A stretch of 32,822 bases of DNA, from contig DGVM01000021.1 of assembly GCA_002395925.1 (NCBI GenBank), positions 1,119 through 33,940 of the forward strand, read 5' to 3'. This document shows positions 23,683-31,975 of this stretch, piece after piece (within the stretch, counting starts at the first letter, position 1; each line of letters starts with the position of its first letter). A program made the position numbers and the translations under genes. Origin of the DNA: Bacteroidales bacterium UBA4284 (GTDB taxonomy: Bacteria; Bacteroidota; Bacteroidia; Bacteroidales; UBA932). Below the pieces are notes generated by a model. That model did no database searches, was not told the origin of the DNA, and saw only the letters and a list, made by a program, of their open reading frames with translations.

Positions 23683-24288
23683 CTAAATAAAGGCAAGAAG
23701 GTTCAGGACTATTCCTCCGTAGATGGCGCGTCTGGTGGCCATTACGTTGATGCTGAAGTATTTGACGGGGCGAATCGAGAGTCCTCCTCCGAAGTTGAAG
23801 TAATGCTCGCGGGAGCCTGGCGTTACGGTATAATCGTGTACCCAGGAGCCGGAATCGTCTCCGGAATAGTGGGAAGTGGAGCCGTCGGTGACGCCCTCGC
23901 TGGTCTGTGCGTAACCGACCAGAGGCACGATGCGAAGCCACTCGAAAACGGGAATCTGGTACCCGGCATTGATGCAGAAGGCCTCGTTGTCGTTCCATAG
24001 CGTATCTACGTCGTACGAGAAATACTTGTGCTGCGGGTCGGCGTGGAGAAAATCTACGTAAACTCCTGCATACGAGACGCTTGCTCCTATGCCGAAACGC
24101 TCCCGGCCGGTAAACGAGCCGACCTGGCCCAGGGTCATTCCGATTTCCAGGCTTTTGGCGTTGAGGGAGAAGTTGAAAAGCTCGATATCCTCGCTCAGGC
24201 CGAAACCTCCGCCCGAACTTTGCGCACTCGTGCCCAGACTGATGAGCAGGCCGGCGAATAATGCTGCAGTTTTGAGTAATGCTTTCAT
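23683..24288 (-). CDS. Outer-membrane beta-barrel-like protein
   Basis: A 201-residue protein. The start at 24288 is chosen because it gives a normal signal peptide (MKALLKTAALFAGLLISLGTSAQ, cut after SAQ or SA) and sits just behind a -7 box; a longer frame reaches 24612 but runs through the promoter. The mature part alternates hydrophobic and polar residues, is rich in G, Y and S, and ends in FI after hydrophobic strands, as small outer-membrane barrels do. It converges on the YARHG gene with a 14-nt gap. No family is recognised with certainty. Confidence 0.75.
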   Translation of the reverse strand: MKALLKTAALFAGLLISLGTSAQSSGGGFGLSEDIELFNFSLNAKSLEIGMTLGQVGSFTGRERFGIGASVSYAGVYVDFLHADPQHKYFSYDVDTLWNDNEAFCINAGYQIPVFEWLRIVPLVGYAQTSEGVTDGSTSHYSGDDSGSWVHDYTVTPGSREHYFNFGGGLSIRPVKYFSINVMATRRAIYGGIVLNLLAFI

Positions 24289-24296
24289 TCTGGTTA

Positions 24297-24304
24297 CAAA
24301 GGTA
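24297..24304 (-). promoter_or_regulatory. -7 promoter box of the beta-barrel gene
   Basis: Minus-strand TACCTTTG matches TAnnTTTG and lies 8 nt before the ATG at 24288, so the mRNA would have a very short leader. No -33 TTTG is seen. Confidence 0.6.
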
Positions 24305-24354
24305 AGAAAATCTTGGATTTCCTTCCGATAAATGCTATCTTGCAGGTCGTGACA

Positions 24355-25062
24355 ATGAAAAAACTTAAAATCATCCTTAAAGTGCTGGGAGCCGCTGCTG
24401 TGGCGGGCCTTTTTTTGTATGTCTTCCTGAGCGCCCGTTCTTGCATCCGCGAGCGGCAGTGGCTGGCGCTGGGGCCTGTCGAGAATCATCCTGTGCGCAT
24501 TTACGACGTCAAGTTTTCCAAGGAGTTCAACGACATGAACGATGTGCAGCTCAAGGTCGCCCAGGCCATAGGCGTGCCGCCCGTTGCCGACCGCAGCGAT
24601 GCCGAGAAGCACAAAACCACCCTTGTGAGGCTGGAGGACACCGATACGTATGTAATTGATTCACTGTCCCATTCCATCCCGTACCTCATCCCGTCGGCAA
24701 AGGAACTGCTCGACGAAATAGGGCGAATCTTCCAGGACTCCCTCAAGGCCAAGGGACTCAATCCGAACAAGCTGGTGGTGACCTCGGTGCTCCGTACGGA
24801 GGAAGACGTAAAGAAACTGCGCAAGCACAACGTCAACGCCTCCGAGAACTCAACCCACCGCTACGGTACCACATTCGACCTGTCGTACTGGCGTTACGTC
24901 AAGATTCCCGAGCTGCGTGGCCGCCCCTACGAGGATGTGCCCCCTGAGTACCTCCGTGCCACGCTCAGCCAGGTGCTCAAAGACATCCACGACCAGCCCG
25001 GCCGCTGCTACATAAAATACGAAAAGAAGCAGAACTGCTTCCATATCACCGTAAGGCGCTGA
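24355..25062 (+). CDS. M15/DUF5715-like membrane-anchored peptidase homologue
   Basis: A 235-residue protein with one N-terminal membrane segment (about 5-27) and a periplasmic domain. The start at 24355 is chosen for MKKLKIILK before that segment. The domain has the pattern of LAS/M15 zinc peptidases: ENSTHRYGTTFDLSYW, giving the S-x-H...D ligand pair, and FHITV near the end for the third histidine. LVVTSVLRTEEDVKKLRKHN precedes it, as in DUF5715/M15 relatives of Bacteroidota. It probably trims peptidoglycan peptides. It is divergent from the barrel gene, with 66 nt between the starts. Confidence 0.78.
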   Translation: MKKLKIILKVLGAAAVAGLFLYVFLSARSCIRERQWLALGPVENHPVRIYDVKFSKEFNDMNDVQLKVAQAIGVPPVADRSDAEKHKTTLVRLEDTDTYVIDSLSHSIPYLIPSAKELLDEIGRIFQDSLKAKGLNPNKLVVTSVLRTEEDVKKLRKHNVNASENSTHRYGTTFDLSYWRYVKIPELRGRPYEDVPPEYLRATLSQVLKDIHDQPGRCYIKYEKKQNCFHITVRR

Positions 25063-25072
25063 AGGGCCCGCC

Positions 25073-25705
25073 CTAAAGCAACATGTCGGCGATATCTATC
25101 TTGGGTACGAAATGTACTCCTCCCTCGCGGTAATAACGCAGGTCGGAGCCGGCGGCTACCGTAGTCAGCCTGATGTTGTCCGCTCCTTTGCCGACGGCCA
25201 GCACGGCCAGCGGCTCTAAGGGAAGAGACAGGCGGGCACGCACTTCCTCCCTGTCGAACGCTCTGACGATAAGCGTGTTGAGCCCGATTTCCGCAGCCTT
25301 CAGCGCCATGCTCTGAAGGGAAATCCCAAGGTCTATATCCACTGTGGCGTTTTCTGACGTGGTGCTGCATACCACGATGAAGGCCCTTGGCTCCGTGCCG
25401 GGTACCGGCAGATTGAGCTGGGGCAGATAGCCGCCCAGATGCAGCAGCGAGCAGAACCCGTCGCCTCCCGATTTTGCATCGATAAGCTTGAACCTGAGTG
25501 TCTGGGCGTTGCGGCACGAAGGGATTTTGGTGTTGACGGATACGATGGCCTGCAGTTGCAGCATGGCTACCGGGTCGGAATTGTCGAAAGCCCTGTGACT
25601 GCGGCTTTTGAGCAGCAGGGAGTCGAGTGACGGGGAGCGTCGCACCACCGTGCGCGATGCCGACTGAAGCTGTTCCTGCCGTCTTTCAAGATAATTGTCT
25701 GCCAT
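25073..25705 (-). CDS. Nitroreductase-family flavoprotein
   Basis: A 210-residue protein of the nitroreductase superfamily. The motif SRSHRAFDNSDP (about residues 34-45) is the usual FMN-phosphate-binding start, NTKIPSCRNAQTLRF is the second family block, and LDIGISLQSMALKAAEIGL-type helix text (here DLGISLQSMALKAAEIGLN) is the third. It should use NAD(P)H to reduce nitro groups, quinones or similar compounds in the cytoplasm; the natural substrate is not known. Its promoter box lies divergent to that of the truncated glutathione peroxidase. It converges with the M15-like gene (10-nt gap). Confidence 0.9.
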   Translation of the reverse strand: MADNYLERRQEQLQSASRTVVRRSPSLDSLLLKSRSHRAFDNSDPVAMLQLQAIVSVNTKIPSCRNAQTLRFKLIDAKSGGDGFCSLLHLGGYLPQLNLPVPGTEPRAFIVVCSTTSENATVDIDLGISLQSMALKAAEIGLNTLIVRAFDREEVRARLSLPLEPLAVLAVGKGADNIRLTTVAAGSDLRYYREGGVHFVPKIDIADMLL

Positions 25706-25712
25706 ATAGATG

Positions 25713-25720
25713 CAAAGTTA
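25713..25720 (-). promoter_or_regulatory. -7 promoter box of the nitroreductase gene
   Basis: Minus-strand TAACTTTG matches TAnnTTTG and lies 7 nt before the ATG at 25705. It is back to back with the plus-strand box at 25743. Confidence 0.6.
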
Positions 25721-25742
25721 TTCTTTTCTGCGGAAAAAAGCG

Positions 25743-25750
25743 TAACTTTC
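25743..25750 (+). promoter_or_regulatory. Near-consensus -7 box before the glutathione peroxidase remnant
   Basis: TAACTTTC differs from TAnnTTTG only in the last base and lies 5 nt before the ATG at 25756. With the box at 25713 it forms a compact divergent promoter pair. Confidence 0.45.
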
Positions 25751-25755
25751 GCCCC

Positions 25756-25992
25756 ATGAAAAGGATACTGCTTTTCTTAACTGTCGCAGCAGCGCTGCTT
25801 GCATCTTGTAAAACCAACAAAATGGCAACGATTTACGATTTTACCGTAAGCACCAACAAAGGCACCGAAGTCCGGATGTCCGAGTACAGCGGAAAAGTGC
25901 TTCTCATCGCCAATACCGCATCCAAATGCGGTTTTACACCTCAATACGACGGCCTCGAGGCCATAGAAAACGACATACTTTCGTTGCTTTAA
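25756..25992 (+). pseudogene. Truncated glutathione peroxidase lipoprotein (gene remnant)
   Basis: A 78-residue frame with an intact lipoprotein signal (MKRILLFLTVAAALLASC, cysteine 18) followed by the start of a thiol (glutathione) peroxidase: IYDFTV, then GKVLLIANTASKCGFTPQYDG, with the catalytic cysteine C58 in place of selenocysteine. After GLEAI the family sequence stops; the frame ends six residues later at TAA. Normal members have about 160-180 residues and carry FPCNQF and WNF motifs, which are missing. No continuation is seen in other frames before the next gene at 26018. A deletion joining the remnant to the PLD gene is the simplest explanation. A short functional peptide is unlikely. 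Confidence 0.8.
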
Positions 25993-26017
25993 GGCAAGGT
26001 GTAGCTGTTGCAGTGCT

Positions 26018-27301
26018 ATGAGTTTTTTGAGGTCTTCAGTTTTCAGTTTCTGCCTTTTGGTCTTTGCCGCTTGCGGGTATCGCGCTCCGATGCACAGTAC
26101 CGTAGTTACCGAAGATCCGGCCCGGTTTACGCAGGTGCGCGAGGAGTACCGTCCGCTGGCGGCCATGCTGTCTTCCGACACCGGGCTCGATCCTACCGAG
26201 GGCAATTCGCTGTCCATGCTGCCCGATGCGCAGGAGTATTTCGATCTGCTGACAAGCGAACTCCGGGGAGCGAAGAAATCCATATACCTCGACTTCTATC
26301 GCATCCGCATGGACTCCCTGGGGAGGGCCGTCGCCGATATACTAAAGGAGCAGGCAGCCTGCGGGCTCGACGTCCGCATTGTTGTGGACAACATAGAGGC
26401 CAAGAAAGGGGACAGGGAAGTTTTTGCCGAGATACGCCAGGCCGGAGGCATCGCCGAGATCTATCCGTCAATCCTCACCGCGCTTCGCGACCATCGCAAG
26501 ATAGCGATTGTCGATGACCGGACGGCATACACGGGCGGACGCAACATCCAGCAAAAGTACCTTCAATGGCAGGATTGCAATATACGCCTCCAGGGCCCCT
26601 GCGTGGCCGATTTAGGCCAGGCGTACAACGAAGACCAGAGGCGGGCCGCCCCTGCGCTGGAGCCTGTTTCCTTCGAACCTGCTGCACCGCGGATCCAGTC
26701 CGATTCTCCTGAAGGCTCTGCCTTGCAGGGGCTCAAGATTTACTCCGGCAAGACAGTCCAGATCGTCCCCGACACTGCTGGCGACCGCAAGCTGCCCATC
26801 CGCAATCTGTACGAATGGAGCATAGGCAATTCGGGACGGTACTTCTACCTGTCCAATCCTTACGCTCCGCCGCCTGCTTCGATAGCCAGGGCGATGGAAG
26901 ATGCAGCCCGCCGCGGGGTTGACGTACGCTGGATAGTTCCGGCAATCAATGACGAGCCGGTCGAGAAATGGATAGACGAGGCCATGTATCCGGAATATCT
27001 TAAAGCCGGAGTGCGGATCTTCGAGTGGCAGGAAGGACGCTTCCACACCAAACAGTTCGTGACCGACGACTACCTTACCGTAATCGGCTCCGCCAACATG
27101 GACAACCTGAGCCTCTTTATGAATTCCGAGGTGATGGTTGCGGTGTACGACAGCCAGCTGGCAACCGACATGCGCGATGCCTTCCTCTCAGACTGCGAAG
27201 TCAAGTGCCGGGAGGTTACGCTGGACGAAGTGCGCCGCTGGAGCGTCTTCCGGCGGCTTTGGAACTGGTTTGCCCGCGTCATGGCCGGGCCTTGGCTGTA
27301 G
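26018..27301 (+). CDS. Phospholipase D/cardiolipin synthase-like lipoprotein
   Basis: A 427-residue lipoprotein (MSFLRSSVFSFCLLVFAAC, cysteine 19) with two PLD domains. HKD motif 1 is DHRKIAIVDD with H159; motif 2 is FHTKQFVTDD with H343, followed by the usual GSANMDN. Both have H-x-K-x4-D intact, so the enzyme is probably active in moving or hydrolysing phosphatidyl groups. Cardiolipin synthases normally have membrane helices at the N-terminus; here a lipid anchor replaces them, placing the enzyme in the periplasm or outer membrane. It lies 25 nt after the glutathione peroxidase remnant and converges with the YhhN gene (2-nt gap). Confidence 0.92.
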   Translation: MSFLRSSVFSFCLLVFAACGYRAPMHSTVVTEDPARFTQVREEYRPLAAMLSSDTGLDPTEGNSLSMLPDAQEYFDLLTSELRGAKKSIYLDFYRIRMDSLGRAVADILKEQAACGLDVRIVVDNIEAKKGDREVFAEIRQAGGIAEIYPSILTALRDHRKIAIVDDRTAYTGGRNIQQKYLQWQDCNIRLQGPCVADLGQAYNEDQRRAAPALEPVSFEPAAPRIQSDSPEGSALQGLKIYSGKTVQIVPDTAGDRKLPIRNLYEWSIGNSGRYFYLSNPYAPPPASIARAMEDAARRGVDVRWIVPAINDEPVEKWIDEAMYPEYLKAGVRIFEWQEGRFHTKQFVTDDYLTVIGSANMDNLSLFMNSEVMVAVYDSQLATDMRDAFLSDCEVKCREVTLDEVRRWSVFRRLWNWFARVMAGPWL

Positions 27302-27303
27302 AG

Positions 27304-27993
27304 TCAGGCGCTTTTGGCTGCAAGACGGCAGCCTCCGACGGCCAGCAGGCTCTGCGCTGCCAGATAGGTTGACATAACCCCGAATCCGTTCATGAACGGG
27401 CTCAGGGTGCCGAAGTTGCGCACGGCGATAAGGGCGTCGGAGAAGGTGAAGAGGACTGCGCCGGCGGCCAGCAGCCACCAGCTGAGTCCCCCAAAGCGCA
27501 AGGCTCCTGCCAACGTGCTGAAAATCAGCATCGCAAGCACAAATCCATAGATTCCCATGGGGGCGAGCATAGTCCCTTTTACGCCGATGCCGATGATAAG
27601 GCCTGCGGTAAGTGCTGCTGCGCCTGCGAGCCCTGCGGCCCATTGCCAGGGCTTGAGCCCGCGCAGCGAGCGGCTCCCGAACAGGCAGATGTAGAAAATG
27701 TGTCCGATGAGGAACAGGCCGATGCCGCCGGCAAAGAAGGCGAAGCCATGCCCGAGCAGGGCGGTGTCGCCGGCGAATCCGAAGAGCTGCGCCGTCAGCA
27801 GGAGGGCGGCCTCCTTGCGGCCGTGCGGCCTTTCCATGAGCCATGCGGCGGTAGTGACGCACAGAAGAGGAAGAAGTGCAGGCTTGACTGTCTTCTCGAG
27901 TCCGCTGCCCTGCAGGCAGCCGATCAGGTTGAGGATGCAGCATAGCACAAAAAAGCCTGCCGGAACCAGCCAATAACGATTATTCTTGCTCAT
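27304..27993 (-). CDS. YhhN/TMEM86-family membrane protein
   Basis: A 229-residue protein with about eight hydrophobic helices, of the YhhN family. ATG 27993 is chosen as the start; TTG 27999 in frame is the alternative. Family marks are AQLFGFAGDTALL, FLIGHIFYICLF and FTFSDALIAV, with acidic residues that line the active site. Eukaryotic members are lysoplasmalogenases that hydrolyse vinyl ether lysolipids; in bacteria the substrate is not established. Placement opposite a PLD lipoprotein suggests lipid turnover, as inference. No clear promoter box was seen upstream. Confidence 0.88.
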   Translation of the reverse strand: MSKNNRYWLVPAGFFVLCCILNLIGCLQGSGLEKTVKPALLPLLCVTTAAWLMERPHGRKEAALLLTAQLFGFAGDTALLGHGFAFFAGGIGLFLIGHIFYICLFGSRSLRGLKPWQWAAGLAGAAALTAGLIIGIGVKGTMLAPMGIYGFVLAMLIFSTLAGALRFGGLSWWLLAAGAVLFTFSDALIAVRNFGTLSPFMNGFGVMSTYLAAQSLLAVGGCRLAAKSA

Positions 27994-28089
27994 AGTCAAA
28001 TGATTTTTTGATAATTAGTTGACATAGTTCACGACTGCGTGGGCGCAGAAGTTTTTTACCGTCTTTTACAAAAATAGAAAAAGAATCGT

Positions 28090-28097
28090 TATTTTTG
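28090..28097 (+). promoter_or_regulatory. -7 promoter box of the mutL operon
   Basis: TATTTTTG matches TAnnTTTG and ends 6 nt before the ATG at 28104. TTTA at 28065-28068, 21 nt upstream, may be a weak -33. Confidence 0.6.
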
Positions 28098-28103
28098 TAA
28101 ACT

Positions 28104-28406
28104 ATGGGAATATTTAATTTTTTTGGAGACGGCGAGCATCGCGTCTTTAATTATAAACCGATTTATTACGACCCCGAGGAGGAGAAGCGCCGCAAAATGT
28201 TCGGTGCCGTGGACGGCTCCCTCGATAAGGAAAAGGAGAAGGGAACATACGTCCCGGGCTCGTACATCAAAGGTTCTTTGCGCGACGGCGCCTACAGCCG
28301 CACCCGCAGCCACATGAGCAAGACCCACACCATCATTGGTATAGTGACCCTGCTCCTCATTGTGGCGGTGCTCTACTTCATCGCAAAATTCTATTCAATG
28401 CTCTGA
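28104..28406 (+). CDS. Small membrane protein upstream of mutL
   Basis: A 100-residue protein with a charged cytoplasmic part (about 1-72) and one C-terminal membrane helix (about 74-96). Short proteins of this kind with an FNYKPIYYDPEEEKRR-type segment are found directly before mutL in Bacteroidales; no function is known. It shares one base with mutL (TGATG), so translation of mutL probably depends on it. It opens the operon that runs through mutL, rhomboid, tsaC and the phosphoesterase. Confidence 0.8.
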   Translation: MGIFNFFGDGEHRVFNYKPIYYDPEEEKRRKMFGAVDGSLDKEKEKGTYVPGSYIKGSLRDGAYSRTRSHMSKTHTIIGIVTLLLIVAVLYFIAKFYSML

Positions 28407-30193
28407 TGGGACGTCTCAAGGTACTTCCTGCCAGCATTTCCAACATGATAGCTGCGGGGGAGGTGGTACAGCGCCCCTCGTCCGTAGTCAAGGAACTCAT
28501 GGAAAACGCTGTCGATGCCGGTGCAACCCGTATCGACGTGGTGGTGGCCGATTCGGGCCGCACGCTCATCCAGGTCATCGACGACGGCAGCGGCATGAGC
28601 CCAGCCGACGCCGTGCTCTGCTGGGAGCGTCACGCCACTTCCAAGATAAGCACTCCCTCCGACTTGGAACGCATCATGACCTATGGTTTCCGCGGCGAGG
28701 CCCTGGCCAGCATTGCCGCAGTCGCCGAGGTGACGCTCCGTACCCGCAGGCCTGAGGACGAGACGGCTACGCAAGTCGTCATCAGCGGCGGAGAAATGAA
28801 AACCTCCTCCGTCAGCGCGCCTTCCGGCTCCAACTTCGCCGTTCGCAACCTCTTCTACAACACGCCTGCACGTCGCAAGTTCCTCAAGAGCGACAGCGTC
28901 GAGCTGCGGCACATCATAGAGGAATTTACACGCATAGCCATTCCCAAGCCCGACATATCATTTTCCCTCAGCCACAACGGACGCGAGCTGATGGTCCTGC
29001 GAAAGGCCAAGTCGCTCAAATTCAGGATACTCGATGTAGTGGGGAGGCAGGTTGCCGGCGATATGATAGACCTTCAGGCCGACACGTCCGTGGTTCGCAT
29101 CAGCGGATTTGCCGGCAAACCCCAGAGCGCCCGCAAGGTGCTCGGGAACCAGTATTTCTTTGTGGGCGGACGCTATTTCCGCAGTCCTTACCTGCACAAG
29201 GCAGTCATGAAGGCCTACGAGGAGTTCATACCCGAGGGGCTCACACCGTCGTACTTCATCTTTCTCGAGGTCGATCCGTCCGCCGTCGATGTAAACATAC
29301 ATCCCACCAAGACGGAAATCAAGTTCGAAGACGACAACGTAATCTTCCAGATACTCTATGCCTCCGTGCGAGAGGCCCTCGGAAAAGGCAGTTTCAACGC
29401 CGCCCTCGACTTTGATACGGAAGGCGCTGTGGCGTTCCCTTCGTTTGGGTCCAATTTTACTGAATATAAGCCCGTTACGGAGCCCTCTGTGGAGCTCGAT
29501 CCCACTTTCTCCTTCCCTGATGCCCCTTCGCCCAAGGCCGCCCTTGCCGGAGCATCGGCACCGGCTTATTCTCCCGGAGGACTTTCCCGTCCCCCGGAGC
29601 AGTACAGCGTCCTTTTCGAGGCGGACCCGGCATCCGATGGATTCGTCATCCAGGGCAGATACATCGTCTGCAGGAGCGCTTCGGGCCTTATGCTGGTAAA
29701 CATCCGCCGCGCCTGGGAACGCATCATATACGAACAGTCGCTATCTTCGCTTTCCGGCTCCGGTCACGTCAGCCAGACCGCTCTTTTCCCTGTAGAAGTG
29801 CAGGTGGGAGCGGCGCAACAGCCTCTGTTCCAGGAGAATTCTGAGCTTTTGCAAAAGCTGGGTTTTGATATCCGCCTGAGCGGCTCCGATTCCGTGCTTG
29901 TGGAAGGCGTGCCGGAGGGTTACAGCTGCGAGAGCGGAAAGATAGAGCAGCTCATCTCCGACCTGCTGCTCATTCTGTCCGACAGCTCCAGGGAGCTCGA
30001 AGAGGTCATGCGCCAGAAAACCGCCGCCAAATTTGCTATGCTGGCGTCGTCCAACACAGAGGCGCCTGCAGGACCTTCGGCAGTCAAGCATCTGCTGGAT
30101 ACGCTTTTCGCGAGCGACAACGCAGAATTTACGCCCAACGGAAAACGCATCATCAGCATTCTTAGCTCCGAAGAAATCGATAAACGCTTTTAG
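28406..30193 (+). CDS. mutL: DNA mismatch repair protein MutL
   Basis: A 595-residue MutL. The N-terminal GHKL ATPase holds SNMIAAGEVVQRPSSVVKEL, DDGSGM, and YGFRGEALASI; the DVNIHPTKTEIKF region ends the transducer domain at about residue 310. A variable linker follows, then the dimerisation domain. The endonuclease motif DQHAxxE (or the DQHRAH form of many Bacteroidota) is here NIRRAWERIIYE at residue 432, so the metal-binding Asp and His are lost. The protein ends with TPNGKRIISILSSEEIDKRF, the common Bacteroidota ending without a CPHGRP motif. It should match MutS to strand removal, but nicking by MutL itself is doubtful. Confidence 0.94.
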   Translation: MGRLKVLPASISNMIAAGEVVQRPSSVVKELMENAVDAGATRIDVVVADSGRTLIQVIDDGSGMSPADAVLCWERHATSKISTPSDLERIMTYGFRGEALASIAAVAEVTLRTRRPEDETATQVVISGGEMKTSSVSAPSGSNFAVRNLFYNTPARRKFLKSDSVELRHIIEEFTRIAIPKPDISFSLSHNGRELMVLRKAKSLKFRILDVVGRQVAGDMIDLQADTSVVRISGFAGKPQSARKVLGNQYFFVGGRYFRSPYLHKAVMKAYEEFIPEGLTPSYFIFLEVDPSAVDVNIHPTKTEIKFEDDNVIFQILYASVREALGKGSFNAALDFDTEGAVAFPSFGSNFTEYKPVTEPSVELDPTFSFPDAPSPKAALAGASAPAYSPGGLSRPPEQYSVLFEADPASDGFVIQGRYIVCRSASGLMLVNIRRAWERIIYEQSLSSLSGSGHVSQTALFPVEVQVGAAQQPLFQENSELLQKLGFDIRLSGSDSVLVEGVPEGYSCESGKIEQLISDLLLILSDSSRELEEVMRQKTAAKFAMLASSNTEAPAGPSAVKHLLDTLFASDNAEFTPNGKRIISILSSEEIDKRF

Positions 30194-30194
30194 T

Positions 30195-30887
30195 ATGTCA
30201 TATTACTTTCAAGAGAGACGCGGAGGCTTTTTGTCGAGCATTCCCAAAGTCACCAAGAACCTCATAATAATCAACGTAATAATCTTCGTCGCCACCCTAA
30301 TCAACGAAAACTTCATGATAGGGACCTTCGGCCTTTTCTACCCCAGTTCGCCATACTTCCACTGGTGGCAGCCCGTGACCCACATGTTCATGCACGGCGG
30401 CTTCTGGCATATCTTCTTCAATATGTACACGCTGTTCATCTTCGGCGTGGTGGTGGAAAGGATACTGGGCAGCAAGAAGTTCCTGCTGTTTTACTTTGTG
30501 TGCGGGCTTGGAGCCGCGGCGTTGCAGATATTTACTCAATATATTGAAATGCAGGCGTTTATAAATAGCGGCACGCAGTCTGCGCTGGCCCATATCGCAG
30601 CGCTCAAGACTACGCCCACCGTGGGCGCGTCCGGTGCCATATACGGTGTGCTCATGGGATACGCCATGCTTTTCCCCGAATCCAGGATGACCCTGCTTTT
30701 CCCTCCCGTGACGCTCAGCGCCAAGTGGATGGTCGTCATATTCGCTGCCATCGAGCTGTTTACGGGCATAGTCGGATGGGTTGACGGAGTAGCCCATTTC
30801 GCCCATCTGGGCGGAATGCTCATCGGCTGGCTCATGATACGCATGTGGCGCCGCAGGGGAATACTTTTCCAGCAAGACCGTTTATGA
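30195..30887 (+). CDS. Rhomboid family intramembrane serine protease
   Basis: A 230-residue protein with about six membrane helices. The catalytic serine S146 is in GASGAIYG, and the partner histidine H204 is in AHLGG. WQPVTHMFMHGGFWHIFFNM holds the conserved loop and helix 2. The start ATG 30195 is 1 nt after the mutL stop; a longer frame opens at 30033 inside mutL but is not supported. Rhomboids cut membrane proteins within or near the bilayer; the substrate is unknown. Its stop overlaps the next start by four bases (ATGA). Many Bacteroidota have a second rhomboid beside this one, which is not seen here. Confidence 0.93.
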   Translation: MSYYFQERRGGFLSSIPKVTKNLIIINVIIFVATLINENFMIGTFGLFYPSSPYFHWWQPVTHMFMHGGFWHIFFNMYTLFIFGVVVERILGSKKFLLFYFVCGLGAAALQIFTQYIEMQAFINSGTQSALAHIAALKTTPTVGASGAIYGVLMGYAMLFPESRMTLLFPPVTLSAKWMVVIFAAIELFTGIVGWVDGVAHFAHLGGMLIGWLMIRMWRRRGILFQQDRL

Positions 30888-31447
30888 AAGAATTAATCCA
30901 GCAGGCCGTCGGCATACTCAAAGCTGGCGGCATCATTCTCTATCCCACAGATACGGTGTGGGGAATAGGATGCGACGCCACCAATCCCGAGGCCGTTGCA
31001 AAAGTGTTTGAAATCAAGAAGAGGAGCAGTGCCAAGTCGCTGGTCCTGCTTGCCTGCGATCTCGATATGGTGGCACGCTACATTAAAGAGATACCGTCCA
31101 TCGCCATCGATCTTGTCGAGGTCAACGACGCTCCCATGACGATTGTCTATCCCGGGGCGCAGGGCCTGGCTCCGTCGGTTGTCGCCCCAGACGGCTCCGT
31201 GGGCATCAGGATACCCCGCAACGATTTCTGCATTGAACTTGTACGCCGTCTGCGGGTGCCGCTGGTATCCACTTCGGCGAATATCTCCGGAGAGCCTGCG
31301 CCCGCGAACTTCGGGGAGATTTCGGAGCAGATCCGCAGTGCAGTTGACTGGTGCGCGCCGGAGCGTCTGGGCGCCGGAGCCACCGGACGTTCGTCTCAGA
31401 TTATCAAGCTTGGGCTTCGCGGAGAAGTGGAAATCATCCGTCCCTGA
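30884..31447 (+). CDS. Threonylcarbamoyl-AMP synthase (Sua5/YciO/YrdC family)
   Basis: A 187-residue enzyme that makes threonylcarbamoyl-AMP for the t6A modification at position 37 of ANN-decoding tRNAs. Markers are GGIILYPTDTVWGIGCDA, with the nucleotide-binding site, IKKRSSAKSLVLL and STSANISGEPAP. The length fits the short YrdC/TsaC form without the Sua5 extension. The start ATG 30884 overlaps the rhomboid stop; a longer frame from 30845 is less likely. Its stop overlaps the phosphoesterase start (TGATG). Partners TsaB, D and E are outside the window. Confidence 0.92.
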   Translation: MKELIQQAVGILKAGGIILYPTDTVWGIGCDATNPEAVAKVFEIKKRSSAKSLVLLACDLDMVARYIKEIPSIAIDLVEVNDAPMTIVYPGAQGLAPSVVAPDGSVGIRIPRNDFCIELVRRLRVPLVSTSANISGEPAPANFGEISEQIRSAVDWCAPERLGAGATGRSSQIIKLGLRGEVEIIRP

Positions 31448-31959
31448 TGTACGTAGGCCTTATTTCCGACACCCACGGCGTGTTCTCCGACGCCTTCCGG
31501 GATTTCTTTTCCCCGGTTGATGTAATCTGGCACGCCGGCGACTGGGGCGGGGGAGAAGAGTTCCTCCGCTCCGTTTCAGACTTCAAGCCTGTGGTGGGAG
31601 TGTTCGGCAATTGCGACGGAGGCGACGTCCGCCACCTGTATCCCGAATACCAATTGCTGAAGGTCCAGGGGCTTGCCATACTTATGACGCATATCGGCGG
31701 TTCTCCGGGTCACTATTATCCCCAGGCAAGGGCTCTGATTGAAAAATTTCGCCCCGATATTTTTATCTGCGGCCACTCCCATATCCTCAAAGTGATGCGC
31801 GATGATAAGTATAACTTATTGTATATCAATCCTGGAGCTGCAGGGCTGCAAGGCTGGCAACTGGTCCGCACCGCACTTCGCTTCAAGTTGGAGGGGGGCG
31901 AAATAAAGGATATGGAAGTATTTGAATATCCGAAAAATAATACTACATTTGCAGGCTGA
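31447..31959 (+). CDS. YfcE/MJ0936-type metallophosphoesterase
   Basis: A 170-residue phosphodiesterase. All metal-site motifs are present: DTHG (residues 8-11), HAGDWG, GNCDG, MTHIGG and CGHSH, with NPGA after it. The family hydrolyses phosphodiesters such as small test substrates; a natural substrate is not known. It is the last gene of the mutL operon, coupled by TGATG to the tsaC-like gene. A promoter for the next gene overlaps its last codons (31921-31951). Confidence 0.92.
   Translation: MYVGLISDTHGVFSDAFRDFFSPVDVIWHAGDWGGGEEFLRSVSDFKPVVGVFGNCDGGDVRHLYPEYQLLKVQGLAILMTHIGGSPGHYYPQARALIEKFRPDIFICGHSHILKVMRDDKYNLLYINPGAAGLQGWQLVRTALRFKLEGGEIKDMEVFEYPKNNTTFAG
31921..31951 (+). promoter_or_regulatory. 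Bacteroidota promoter inside the 3' end of the phosphoesterase gene
   Basis: TTTG at 31921-31924, a 19-nt spacer and TACATTTG at 31944-31951 match the full consensus, inside coding sequence. The next ATG is 24 nt downstream. Confidence 0.8.
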
Positions 31960-31975
31960 TTTAAAATTTTATACC

